NCBI GenBank assembly: GCA_963761705.1
Contig: CAVXHK010000003.1
Coordinates: 496,001 to 560,000 of the forward strand
Length of the DNA stretch: 64,000 nucleotides
DNA from: CAVVKW01 sp963761705
GTDB taxonomy: Bacteria > Verrucomicrobiota > Verrucomicrobiia > Chthoniobacterales > JAATET01
Reading direction: 5' to 3'
Position 1 is the stretch's first letter, and each line of letters opens with the position of its first letter. The notes below the pieces were generated by a model. It saw nothing but the letters and a program-made list of their open reading frames with translations, searched no databases and was not told the DNA's origin. Shown in pieces: positions 25,703 through 33,210 of this stretch. A program made the translations under genes and the position numbers.

Positions 25703-25985
25703 GAGCAGCCACCCGAAGCTTTCTAAATGGACTCGCGGCGTCGTCCTGGCATTCACGTTGGTGTTTGCCAGCTGGTTCGGCGCGACGACGGCCGAAGCCT
25801 GTCCGGGGTGTCAGACGCAGGGTGAGTTGGTCATTTTGCAGGAGCCGGAGACGGTCACTGCGAGCATGGCGTTGTCGTGGAGCGTTTTGTTTTTGTTGGT
25901 GGTGCTCGGCGGTGTCGGTGGATTTCTCGGGGTCTACATCCGAAACACGGTTGCGCGGGTGGACGCGGCAAATCAGCGGTCGTGA
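25689..25985 (+). CDS. Small membrane protein with CPGC motif
   Basis: A 98-residue protein overlapping the sco 3' end by 14 bases. It has a signal-like helix (GVVLAFTLVFASWFGATTAEA), a short outside loop beginning ACPGCQTQGE with a CxxC pair, and a second membrane helix (ALSWSVLFLLVVLGGVGGFLG). The CPGC pair right after the first helix would face the periplasm and could bind copper or be redox active, in keeping with the sco neighbour; this is an inference. The next gene overlaps its stop by GTGA. GTG at 25686 directly before the ATG is an alternative start. I do not recognise the family. Confidence 0.7.
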   Translation: MNRSKSSHPKLSKWTRGVVLAFTLVFASWFGATTAEACPGCQTQGELVILQEPETVTASMALSWSVLFLLVVLGGVGGFLGVYIRNTVARVDAANQRS

Positions 25986-26395
25986 CGACTGCGACGCGAT
26001 CGGGTCTGGATCACCCCGGGGTGCTTGACGCTTGCGCCTTCGACGACCGGAGTGGGCGGGTGGTGCTGGCGATGTTTGCGACTGAGCGGTGGGGCAATCA
26101 GCAGATGGGTCTGAAGCTGCAGGAGAAGCTGAACGCCTACGCCTCCTTCATGCTCGATGGCGAGATGGCAGAGCAGATGCCTGAGTTGATGGGTAAACCG
26201 ATGTGCGTTCAGTTGAGGACGGTTTACGAGCCAGACGAACGGGTGCTGGGATTTCTACAGATGGTGCGGGAGCAGTTGGCGTTTCAGGACATTTCTTTGG
26301 AGACAGTGCTCATCGGTGAGGATGAGGCACCGACTGAGGGCGCCGGGTCTTGTGGTTGCCGCACCGAGGGTGGGTGCTGCGGGGGCGGAGGGTAG
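25982..26395 (+). CDS. DUF6572-like protein with Cys/Gly-rich tail
   Basis: A 137-residue soluble protein starting GTG at 25982, overlapping the upstream stop (GTGA). The body resembles DUF6572: DHPGVLDACAFDDRSGRVVL, then LKLQEKLNAYASFMLDGEM and a predicted beta-alpha end VLGFLQMVREQLAFQDISLE. The last 15 or so residues are a cysteine and glycine tail (GSCGCRTEGGCCGGGG) that is not part of the domain. A similar tail occurs on the FmdB-like protein at 3187. It closes the ctaD-to-sco block; its function is unknown. Family assignment is from memory of the motif order. Confidence 0.6.
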   Translation: MTTATRSGLDHPGVLDACAFDDRSGRVVLAMFATERWGNQQMGLKLQEKLNAYASFMLDGEMAEQMPELMGKPMCVQLRTVYEPDERVLGFLQMVREQLAFQDISLETVLIGEDEAPTEGAGSCGCRTEGGCCGGGG

Positions 26396-26650
26396 AGGTT
26401 TTTTTGTGCTCTCTTGAGCGGCGTTGAGTGGCGTCGATTGACGGGTGAAGCGTCGAGGTGAGAATCCGGTTGGTAAATCTAGAGACGTCTGAAATCGGTT
26501 CCCACTGTCATACTGACAAACGCTGATTCCACGTTTCTTCGGCGTTGAGCCAATGTCTCAGGATTCGCGCGAGTTGGTCTAAACCTCCTCAAATTTCAAG
26601 AAACTGTTGTTTCTTTGCGATTGCTCAAGGTTGCCTGGGGAGATATTGAA

Positions 26651-28081
26651 TTGCGCGTGGGGAATCGCGCGGTAGCTATCATTGCAGTCTGGGTCGGGCT
26701 CAGTGGGGTTTCGCGGGCGGTCGATTATGCGGGAGTGAATCTGGCTGGTGCCGAGTTTGGAGACTGGAATCTGCCGGGTTCGGCGGGTGTCGACTACCTG
26801 TATCCGGATGCGGCCGACGTGGCTGACTTCGTCGATCGCGGTTTCAACACGATCCGGTTTCCGTTTCGGTGGGAGCGGTTGCAGCGAGCGGCGGGAGCGG
26901 CGTTTGAAGCTGCCGAATTCGGGCGGCTGGATGCTTTCGTTTCGTCGGCGACTGCGGCGGGGGCGAACGTCATTCTCGACGTGCACAATTACGGCGAGTA
27001 TTTTGGCGACGTGATCGGGGCCGCGGGATCCGGCGTGACGAACGCGGATTTCTCGGAACTTTGGAGCCGATTGGCCACTCAATACAAGGACAACGACCGG
27101 GTGATCTTTGGCCTGATGAACGAACCGAGGGGACAATATCAGGATGGCGTCTCGACGGAGAGCTGGCTGGGCACGGCGAACGCGGCCATCTCTTCGATCC
27201 GGGAGACGGGGGCGGAAAATCTGGTTCTCGTGCCGGGCAACGGGTACTCCGGGGCTTGGAGTTGGACGAACCCGCCTGGCAATTTTTACGGGACGGCCAA
27301 CGGGGACGTGATGGGTGGCGTGGTCGACAGCGCGGACAACTTTGCTTACGAGGTGCACCAGTATTTTGACTGGGATTCGTCGGGAACATCGAGCGACGTG
27401 GTGAGCGAGACGATTGGGTCGGAGCGGTTGGCGGATTTCACAGAGTGGTTGAGGGCGGAGGGCGCTCGGGGATTTCTGGGAGAATTTGGGGTGACGGGTG
27501 GCGCGTTGCAGTTGGCGGCGTTGGACGATGCGCTCGACGCGATCGACGCGAACGCGGACGTCTGGTTGGGGTGGGCGTATTGGGCCGCGGGCGAGTGGGG
27601 GCCGGACTATCCATTTTCCGTGGCGGCTGACGCGGCGAGCGGTCGTCCGCAGCTGGCGGTGCTGGAGAATCACCTGACCCCGGTGCCGGAGCCGGCTCTG
27701 CTGGGATTTTTGATGGTGGCAGGGGGAATTGTTCTGTTTTGGCTGGGTTTCAGCGGTCGCCTTGGACGGACGTTGGTGCGACCGGACGAGGGGCGGGTCG
27801 CTGGTAGTAATCTCGGAGGACTTCGGCGGCTGGTTTGTCCCGGAACTGAAAATCGGTCGGGGGATTTGGGCGGTAGCCGAGATCGGCGAACCAGTCCCAC
27901 CAGTAGAATCCGTAGAACCACGGTTCGGCCCAAAACGTCTGGAATAGAACATCGTAGCCAAGGCGCTGTTGCTCGAGATCGACGGGAAGCGGACCTTCGT
28001 CGTCCCGCCACGCGTGGGGTTTCGACCCAGCGCCGGGGACGCTTCGGAAACCACTCTCGAGGAACAGGACCGGCTTGTTGA
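26651..28081 (+). CDS. GH5-type cellulase-like glycosidase with PEP-CTERM tail
   Basis: A secreted TIM-barrel glycoside hydrolase of the family 5 type. A signal peptide (AVAIIAVWVGLSGVSRA) precedes the barrel; the acid/base glutamate is in VIFGLMNEPRG and the nucleophile in GFLGEFGVTGG, with NTIRFPFRWERL and NVILDVHNYG typical of endoglucanases. A PEP-CTERM sorting tail begins at 27683 (VPEPALLGFLMVAGG, then LFWLGFSGRLGR), so the mature protein should end near 27770. The frame instead runs on without a stop to 28081, antisense to the next gene, so a stop codon seems lost or shifted. TTG at 26651 is chosen because GGGGAG lies 8 bases before it; TTG at 26615 is the alternative. No exosortase gene is in the window. 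Confidence 0.75.
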   Translation: MRVGNRAVAIIAVWVGLSGVSRAVDYAGVNLAGAEFGDWNLPGSAGVDYLYPDAADVADFVDRGFNTIRFPFRWERLQRAAGAAFEAAEFGRLDAFVSSATAAGANVILDVHNYGEYFGDVIGAAGSGVTNADFSELWSRLATQYKDNDRVIFGLMNEPRGQYQDGVSTESWLGTANAAISSIRETGAENLVLVPGNGYSGAWSWTNPPGNFYGTANGDVMGGVVDSADNFAYEVHQYFDWDSSGTSSDVVSETIGSERLADFTEWLRAEGARGFLGEFGVTGGALQLAALDDALDAIDANADVWLGWAYWAAGEWGPDYPFSVAADAASGRPQLAVLENHLTPVPEPALLGFLMVAGGIVLFWLGFSGRLGRTLVRPDEGRVAGSNLGGLRRLVCPGTENRSGDLGGSRDRRTSPTSRIRRTTVRPKTSGIEHRSQGAVARDRREADLRRPATRGVSTQRRGRFGNHSRGTGPAC

Positions 28082-28865
28082 AGCGGGCGGAGAGTGCGGC
28101 GATCTGATTGCGGGTTTCACCGGCGGTGGCGAGCCGGGCGGCCAGAGGGCCGTCCCCGACCGGGAAATAGGCGGAAAGGCCGATGTATTCGAGGAGGTCC
28201 CAGAATTTGACGTAATGGATCTCGTCAGCCCAGTTGGCGGAGTAGGTGCAGGGTCCGCGGTAGACGCCGCGGACTGCGCGGATCACGTGACGCCAGTCGC
28301 GCTGGCGGAACTCGGTCGAGAGTCGCATCTCGCTGCCGACGCTGAAGAGCTCGACCCCTTCTTCCTCGGCCATCTTCGCGTAGAAGAGGATAAACTCGGT
28401 GTAGGCCTCGAACCACGCGCGCCAGTCCGCATCGGTCTTCATGCGGATGTCGCCACGCCAGTCCCCTCGGGAGCCGAACATGCCGACCCAGATCTGCGGG
28501 ACGAGCGTGACTTTGAGACCAAGCGCGTGGGCGTCGCGGATCGTGCGACGAATGGCGTCGGGGGTCATGGTAAGGTCCTCGCCTCGATAGCCAAAGATAC
28601 GGGGGTCGTGCAGGTTGAAAGCGTAGCCGAGCGGAAAGAGGCTGACGGAGTCGACGCCGAGGCGCTGGAGCTCCGCCAGGGAACGCGCGGCCATTTCCGT
28701 GCCGTAGCCCGTCTCCGTGCTGTGATTATGAAGGAAGGCAACGCCTTTTTGGAAGACGGGCTCGAACGGCTCCCGGGGGTCGGTGGGTCCGCACGAATTG
28801 GCGAACGTGGCGACAAAGCACGCCAAGGGGAACAGCTTCGGGAAGCGGTAAAAGGCCTTTGCCAT
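27750..28865 (-). CDS. GH113-like TIM-barrel glycosidase, probable lipoprotein
   Basis: A 371-residue protein with a signal sequence ending in FANSCGPT, where the cysteine could be a lipidation site although the box is weak. The catalytic domain resembles glycoside hydrolase family 113 and related barrels: QKGVAFLHNHS near the start, VTLVPQIWVGMFG, the putative acid/base glutamate in LFSVGSEMRLS and the nucleophile in PVLFLESGFRSVPG, with GFYWWDWFADLG at the end. Family 113 members act on beta-mannans, but substrate cannot be fixed here. ATG at 28865 is chosen since the signal peptide starts there; GTG at 28898 is possible. Its 3' end overlaps the convergent GH5 frame by over 300 bases. Confidence 0.78.
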   Translation of the reverse strand: MAKAFYRFPKLFPLACFVATFANSCGPTDPREPFEPVFQKGVAFLHNHSTETGYGTEMAARSLAELQRLGVDSVSLFPLGYAFNLHDPRIFGYRGEDLTMTPDAIRRTIRDAHALGLKVTLVPQIWVGMFGSRGDWRGDIRMKTDADWRAWFEAYTEFILFYAKMAEEEGVELFSVGSEMRLSTEFRQRDWRHVIRAVRGVYRGPCTYSANWADEIHYVKFWDLLEYIGLSAYFPVGDGPLAARLATAGETRNQIAALSARFNKPVLFLESGFRSVPGAGSKPHAWRDDEGPLPVDLEQQRLGYDVLFQTFWAEPWFYGFYWWDWFADLGYRPNPPTDFQFRDKPAAEVLRDYYQRPAPRPVAPTSVQGDR

Positions 28866-28915
28866 TGCCGGGAGGACGTCCAGCCGGTAGTTATTCACGT
28901 TTCCTCAGCCTCCCC

Positions 28916-31000
28916 ATGAATTTAGCAGCATCTTTCCTCACCGCGTCGGCCATTCCATTTTCCATCCTCTGCGGACTCGGAGGGTTGGCGGTGGCGGTGC
29001 TTCTCATCAAGTCGATCCTCGCGGCCCCGGCCGGTAATGACAAGATGGCGGCGATCGCAAAGGCGGTGCAGGAAGGCGCTCAGGCTTACCTTAATCGGCA
29101 AATTATCACGATCAGCGCGATTGCGCTGGTGATCTTCGTGCTGCTTTGGATTCTCAAGGACTTTTCGACCAGTCTTGGGTTCGTGATTGGTGCGGTGTGC
29201 TCGATGGCAGCCGGGTACGTGGGAATGAGGATCGCGGTGCTGGCTAACGTGCGCACGGCGCAGGCTGCGACCATCGGGCGCTTCGAGGCGCTGAAGGTCG
29301 CATTCAACGGAGGTGCGGTCACCGGGTTGCTTGTCGTCGGGTTGGCGCTGCTGGCCGTGGGAGGCTACTTCGCGCTGGCCAATGCCTTTTTCGGGATGGG
29401 GCCGGCGATCACCAGCTTGATCGGTCTCGCTCTCGGCTCGAGTTTGATCTCGGTGTTTGCCCGGCTGGGCGGCGGCATTTACACGAAGGCGGCGGACGTC
29501 GGCGCGGATCTCGTCGGAAAGATCGAGAGCAATCTCGACGAGGACGATCCCCGAAACCCAGCGACGATCGCGGACAACGTCGGCGACAACGTGGGAGACT
29601 GTGCGGGCATGGCAGCGGACGTTTTCGAGACCTACGCGGTAAGTCTTATCGGTGCGATGTTGGTCGGGTTTCTGCTGATGCCGAATTTGGCCCACGAGGC
29701 CGTATCATTTCCATTTTTGATCGGCGGCGTTTCGCTCATCGGATCGATACTCGGCATCTTCTTCGTCAATAAATTCCGCGGGACCGCGTCGCTTTCGCTC
29801 ATGACGTCGGTCGCGGTCAGCGCGGCGGTGTCAGCGTTGCTCTACGTTCCAATCACGTTCGGCTTGTTCCCGGCGGTCTTCACGGTTGGAGATGAGATCT
29901 ACACCCGGGGCGGACTCTACTGGTGCGCGATCATCGGTTTGTTGATGACGGGTGCCATCGTGGTGATCACCAACTACTTTACTTCGACCAAATACTACCC
30001 GGTCAAAAAAATCGCCCGGGCGTCGGAAACCGGTCACGCGACAAACATCATCGCCGGTCTTGCGGTCGGCAATCACGCCACGGCGGCACCGGTCATCCTG
30101 ATCGTGATTGCGATTCTCGCGAGCTTTTCGCTGGGTGGATTGTTTGGTGTGGCCGTCGCCGTGATGAGCATGCTCTCGCTGTCGGGGATCATCATTTCGC
30201 TCGATGCCTTCGGACCGATCACGGACAACGCGGGTGGGATCGCGGTGATGAGCGAAATGCCGCCGGAGACGCGTGAGATCACGGATGATCTCGATGCGGT
30301 CGGCAACACGATGAAGGCCGTGACGAAAGGCTACGCCATCGCTTCGGCCGGATTGGCGGCACTGGTGCTCTTTGGTTCTTACGTTTACGAACTGCGGGCC
30401 CATTTGCTCGCGACCGCTTCTCCTCTGCTTGACACATTGACGTTTTCGCTGATGGAGCCGCAGGTCCTTGCGGGTCTGTTGATCGGTGGGTTGCTGCCCT
30501 ACGTTTTTTCGGCGTTCAGCATGGATGCGGTCGGGAAGACGGCGGGCGCGGTGGTGTTGGAGGTGCGGCGACAGCTCGAAGCGAAGCCGGGGATCCTCAA
30601 AGGTGAAGACCTGCCAGATTACGGGCGGTGCGTCTCGATTGTGACCAGCGCGGCTTTACGCGAGATGATCGTGCCGGCGCTGCTGCCGATCGTCGTGGTG
30701 GTGCTCGTGGCGGCTATCCCAGGACTCGGGATGCTGGCGCTCGGTGGAATGCTCGTCGGGACGATTGTCACCGGATTGTTCCAAGCGATCGCGATGACTT
30801 CGAGCGGCGGCGCCTGGGACAATGCCAAAAAATACATCGAAGAGGGTAATCTCGGTGGCAAGGGTTCGTCCGCGCACGCGGCGGCGGTGACCGGCGACAC
30901 CGTGGGCGATCCTTACAAGGACACGTCGGGCCCCGCGATCAATCCGATGATCAAGGTGGTAAACATCGTGGCGATCTTGTTGATTCCGGTGTTCTTCTAG
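28916..31000 (+). CDS. hppA: Membrane-bound proton-translocating pyrophosphatase
   Basis: A 694-residue integral membrane protein with about 16 helices that couples hydrolysis of pyrophosphate to ion pumping. The substrate site motif DVGADLVGKIESNLDEDD and the NVGDNVGDCAGMAADVFE loop are intact, as is the C-terminal GDTVGDPYKDTSGPAINP. At the position that separates the two subclasses, the sequence reads GNTMKAVTKGYA, with lysine where potassium-dependent enzymes have alanine, so it should be the potassium-independent, proton-pumping type. ATG at 28916 is preferred over 28859, which lies in the divergent gene. The gene is divergent from the GH113-like gene with about 50 bases between starts. 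A REP-like hairpin follows its stop. Confidence 0.94.
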   Translation: MNLAASFLTASAIPFSILCGLGGLAVAVLLIKSILAAPAGNDKMAAIAKAVQEGAQAYLNRQIITISAIALVIFVLLWILKDFSTSLGFVIGAVCSMAAGYVGMRIAVLANVRTAQAATIGRFEALKVAFNGGAVTGLLVVGLALLAVGGYFALANAFFGMGPAITSLIGLALGSSLISVFARLGGGIYTKAADVGADLVGKIESNLDEDDPRNPATIADNVGDNVGDCAGMAADVFETYAVSLIGAMLVGFLLMPNLAHEAVSFPFLIGGVSLIGSILGIFFVNKFRGTASLSLMTSVAVSAAVSALLYVPITFGLFPAVFTVGDEIYTRGGLYWCAIIGLLMTGAIVVITNYFTSTKYYPVKKIARASETGHATNIIAGLAVGNHATAAPVILIVIAILASFSLGGLFGVAVAVMSMLSLSGIIISLDAFGPITDNAGGIAVMSEMPPETREITDDLDAVGNTMKAVTKGYAIASAGLAALVLFGSYVYELRAHLLATASPLLDTLTFSLMEPQVLAGLLIGGLLPYVFSAFSMDAVGKTAGAVVLEVRRQLEAKPGILKGEDLPDYGRCVSIVTSAALREMIVPALLPIVVVVLVAAIPGLGMLALGGMLVGTIVTGLFQAIAMTSSGGAWDNAKKYIEEGNLGGKGSSAHAAAVTGDTVGDPYKDTSGPAINPMIKVVNIVAILLIPVFF

Positions 31001-31013
31001 GGCCGCCGGAACC

Positions 31014-31056
31014 AGCTGGAGCGGCGCTTCGGTGAAGCGCTCATGGTGCAATTTGC
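31014..31056 (+). repeat. REP-like hairpin element, copy 1
   Basis: The sequence agctggagcggcgcttcggt continues gaagcgctcatgg and ends atttgc. GCGCTTC and GAAGCGC (31024-31040) pair perfectly around ggt. Two further copies lie at 42426 and 57337. The conserved flank downstream of the stem and the absence of a T run argue for a REP-type element rather than a plain terminator, though it lies 23 bases after the hppA stop and before the convergent rhomboid gene. Confidence 0.7.
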
Positions 31057-31118
31057 AAGGGACGGGGTGAGCGGTCCACAGAACCTCCGCTAAGGCAGAT
31101 TTCCAGTTGAGTCGGGAG

Positions 31119-32273
31119 TCAGAGCCAATCGTCGGGTGGTTGGTTGGGGATTGCGCCGCGGGTGGTGCCCCAACGGTCCATGGCCCACCAGGCGGCACCA
31201 ACGAAGGCACCGCCGACGTGGGCGAGGGAAGAGACGCTGGTCAGACCGGACAATTGTTCCCAGACGCCCCAGAACTGGATTGCCATCCAAGCGAGGAATC
31301 CCCAGACGGCTTCGACGCGGATCCAGCGGAAGATCCACCCGAAATGGAAGAAATACACGAGACGCGCTTTCGGAAACCGGAGGGCATAGAAGGCAATGGC
31401 TCCCGAAATGCCTCCGCTGGCTCCGAGCGAGGGGATGGTGCTGCGAGGTTCGAGAAGTCCGTGGATGAGATCGCCGGTGAGAGTTGCGGTGATGACGAGC
31501 AGGACGTAGCGCCATTTCCCCAGGTAATCTTCGACGTTGTCTCCGAAGACCCAGAGGAACCCGGCGTTGATCGCGAGATGAAACCAGCCAGCGTGGAGGA
31601 AAAATGACGTGACCCACGTCGCGCCGCCGTGACGCCAGGGGTCGGCGGGGACGAGGCCCCACTCTTTGTAGGCGTCGGGGGCCGCAAGCATCATCCACGA
31701 CGTGGCGGCGATCATCACGAAGAGAATGCTCCACGTCACGATGGGCCAATTTTTCAGACCCGGTGCGTTCTCTTCGACCGGGATGCCGAAGATCGTCAAG
31801 ATGGCGGTCCATCCGGACGGGGGAAGAGACTCGCCGAGACCGCCGCCTTCCGATTCAGCTCGCCGACGGATGCTGGCGATCTCCGCCAGGGCGAGGGCCT
31901 CCCGCGCCCGTTCCGGGATCTCGGGCGGTTCGGTGGGCTGGGGAGCCGGGGCGGCGGCTTGGGCTGCCGCGAGTTCGCTCACGTCGAACCAGATCGACTG
32001 GCACGTCCGGCAGACGTCGACTTCGATGCTCTCGTCCGCCTGGGCCAGGATCTGACCGACGGTCATCGAGTGCTGGCAGAACGGACATCCTTTGCCGGAG
32101 AGTTCGCCGCCTTCGCCGGCGCCGATCCAGAGTGCGTTGACGGTCGGTCGGTCAACCATCTGGCGGAGCTGAGAGACCGTGACGGCGCGTCCGTCGCAGG
32201 TGGGGCAGCGCCATTGGACCCCGGTTGGGCCTTCGAGCCGGGAGAGGTGGGTCTGGCAGGTTGGGCAGAGCAT
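31119..32273 (-). CDS. Rhomboid protease with N-terminal zinc ribbons
   Basis: A 384-residue protein. Residues 1-110 hold two zinc-ribbon-like modules: CPTC with CPTC (MLCPTCQTHL; WRCPTCDG) and CPFC with CRTC (GCPFCQHSM; VCRTCQSIWFD), the second like zf-TFIIB. A linker rich in Ala, Pro and Glu leads to six membrane segments of a rhomboid domain: FLHAGWFHLAINAGFLWVFG, the catalytic serine in SLGASGGISGAIAF and the catalytic histidine in SSLAHVGGAFVGA. Both catalytic residues are present, so it should cleave membrane proteins within the bilayer; substrates are unknown. It is convergent with hppA. Confidence 0.9.
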   Translation of the reverse strand: MLCPTCQTHLSRLEGPTGVQWRCPTCDGRAVTVSQLRQMVDRPTVNALWIGAGEGGELSGKGCPFCQHSMTVGQILAQADESIEVDVCRTCQSIWFDVSELAAAQAAAPAPQPTEPPEIPERAREALALAEIASIRRRAESEGGGLGESLPPSGWTAILTIFGIPVEENAPGLKNWPIVTWSILFVMIAATSWMMLAAPDAYKEWGLVPADPWRHGGATWVTSFFLHAGWFHLAINAGFLWVFGDNVEDYLGKWRYVLLVITATLTGDLIHGLLEPRSTIPSLGASGGISGAIAFYALRFPKARLVYFFHFGWIFRWIRVEAVWGFLAWMAIQFWGVWEQLSGLTSVSSLAHVGGAFVGAAWWAMDRWGTTRGAIPNQPPDDWL

Positions 32274-32346
32274 CCCAGTTCTTTAGGCGGTCGGGTCGCG
32301 GGAGGGAATTCGATTTCCGCGGCGCGGCGTGGCGGAGTGCTGGGCG

Positions 32347-33114
32347 CTAGCGGATGATGCCGCGTTGGCTGGTGTCGATGAAGTCGAGGAGGTGGGTAAG
32401 TTCGGCCGGCGGGTCTTCAACGGCTCGGAGGATCTCGACGCTCTGGCGAACGTTGGCGTTGGTCCGGTAGAGCTGTTTGTAGGCTTCGCGGAGGGCGCGG
32501 GTGGTCTCGGGGGGGAAGCCTCGGCGTTCCAAGCCGATCTGATTGATTCCGCGGACTTCGGCTGGGTTGCCGTCGGCAATCATGAACGGGGGGACGTCCT
32601 GAACGATCTTCGTGCAGCCACCGGTGATGGAGTGGCGGCCGATGCGGCAGAATTGGTGGACGCCGGAGAGACCGCCGATGACGGCGTGGTCCTCGACGGT
32701 GACGTGGCCGGCGAGGGTGCCGTTGTTCGAAAAGATCACGTGGTCGCCGACGGTGCAGTCGTGGGCGACGTGGGAATAGGCGAGGAAGTTGCCGTGGGAG
32801 CCGATGGTGGTCTTCGAGTCGGGAGCGGTCCCGCGGTTCAGGGTGCAGAATTCCCGGAAGGAATTGTGGTCGCCGATCAAGAGGTGCGTGGGTTCCTCGG
32901 TGTATTTGAGATCCTGGCTGCGCTGGCCGACGGAGCAATAAGGGAAGATGACGTTGTGGGAGCCGATGGTGGTGGGGCCGGCGATGCTGACGTGATTGTG
33001 GATCGTGCAGTGGGGGCCGATCTTCACGTTGGGGCCGACGTAGGTGAAGGCACCGATGGTCGTAGTCGGATCGATTTCCGCAGAGGGGTCGATGGCGGCG
33101 GTCGGGTGGGTCAT
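32347..33114 (-). CDS. lpxA: UDP-N-acetylglucosamine acyltransferase
   Basis: This enzyme adds the first acyl chain to UDP-GlcNAc in lipid A synthesis. The 255-residue protein shows the left-handed beta-helix hexapeptide pattern (AEIDPTTTIGAFTYVGPNVK; IGPHCTIHNHVSI), the catalytic histidine region FLAYSHVAHDCTVGDHVIF, and the C-terminal helical part beginning GINQIGLERRGF. It follows lpxC/fabZ on the same strand with a 96-base gap containing a hairpin repeat (33171-33206) and a short-period AT-rich leader. LpxA and the upstream LpxC-FabZ protein catalyse consecutive steps of the pathway. Confidence 0.95.
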   Translation of the reverse strand: MTHPTAAIDPSAEIDPTTTIGAFTYVGPNVKIGPHCTIHNHVSIAGPTTIGSHNVIFPYCSVGQRSQDLKYTEEPTHLLIGDHNSFREFCTLNRGTAPDSKTTIGSHGNFLAYSHVAHDCTVGDHVIFSNNGTLAGHVTVEDHAVIGGLSGVHQFCRIGRHSITGGCTKIVQDVPPFMIADGNPAEVRGINQIGLERRGFPPETTRALREAYKQLYRTNANVRQSVEILRAVEDPPAELTHLLDFIDTSQRGIIR

Positions 33115-33170
33115 TTCGGGGAATGAGAAATTTGAAATGAGGAATGCGAAATGGTTTGAGGCTTTGCCTT

Positions 33171-33206
33171 TGGGTCGGGTGGGCGACGGGACATCGCCGC
33201 TCTTTG
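33171..33206. repeat. Extragenic hairpin repeat, copy 1
   Basis: This 36-base stretch starts TGGGTCGGGTGGGCGACGGG and ends in ATCGCCGCTCTTTG. It aligns without gaps to 59121-59156 at 27 of 36 positions and less exactly to 60171-60201. Each copy holds a short dyad near its end (here GGCGA with TCGCC). It lies between lpxC/fabZ and lpxA. Confidence 0.5.
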
Positions 33207-33210
33207 AAAA

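Noticed and set aside
26579..28120. 513-codon minus-strand frame opposite the GH5 gene
   Set aside because: Low-complexity Arg/Pro/Ser composition and no homology-like motif; the + strand frame has a signal peptide, catalytic glutamates and PEP-CTERM tail.
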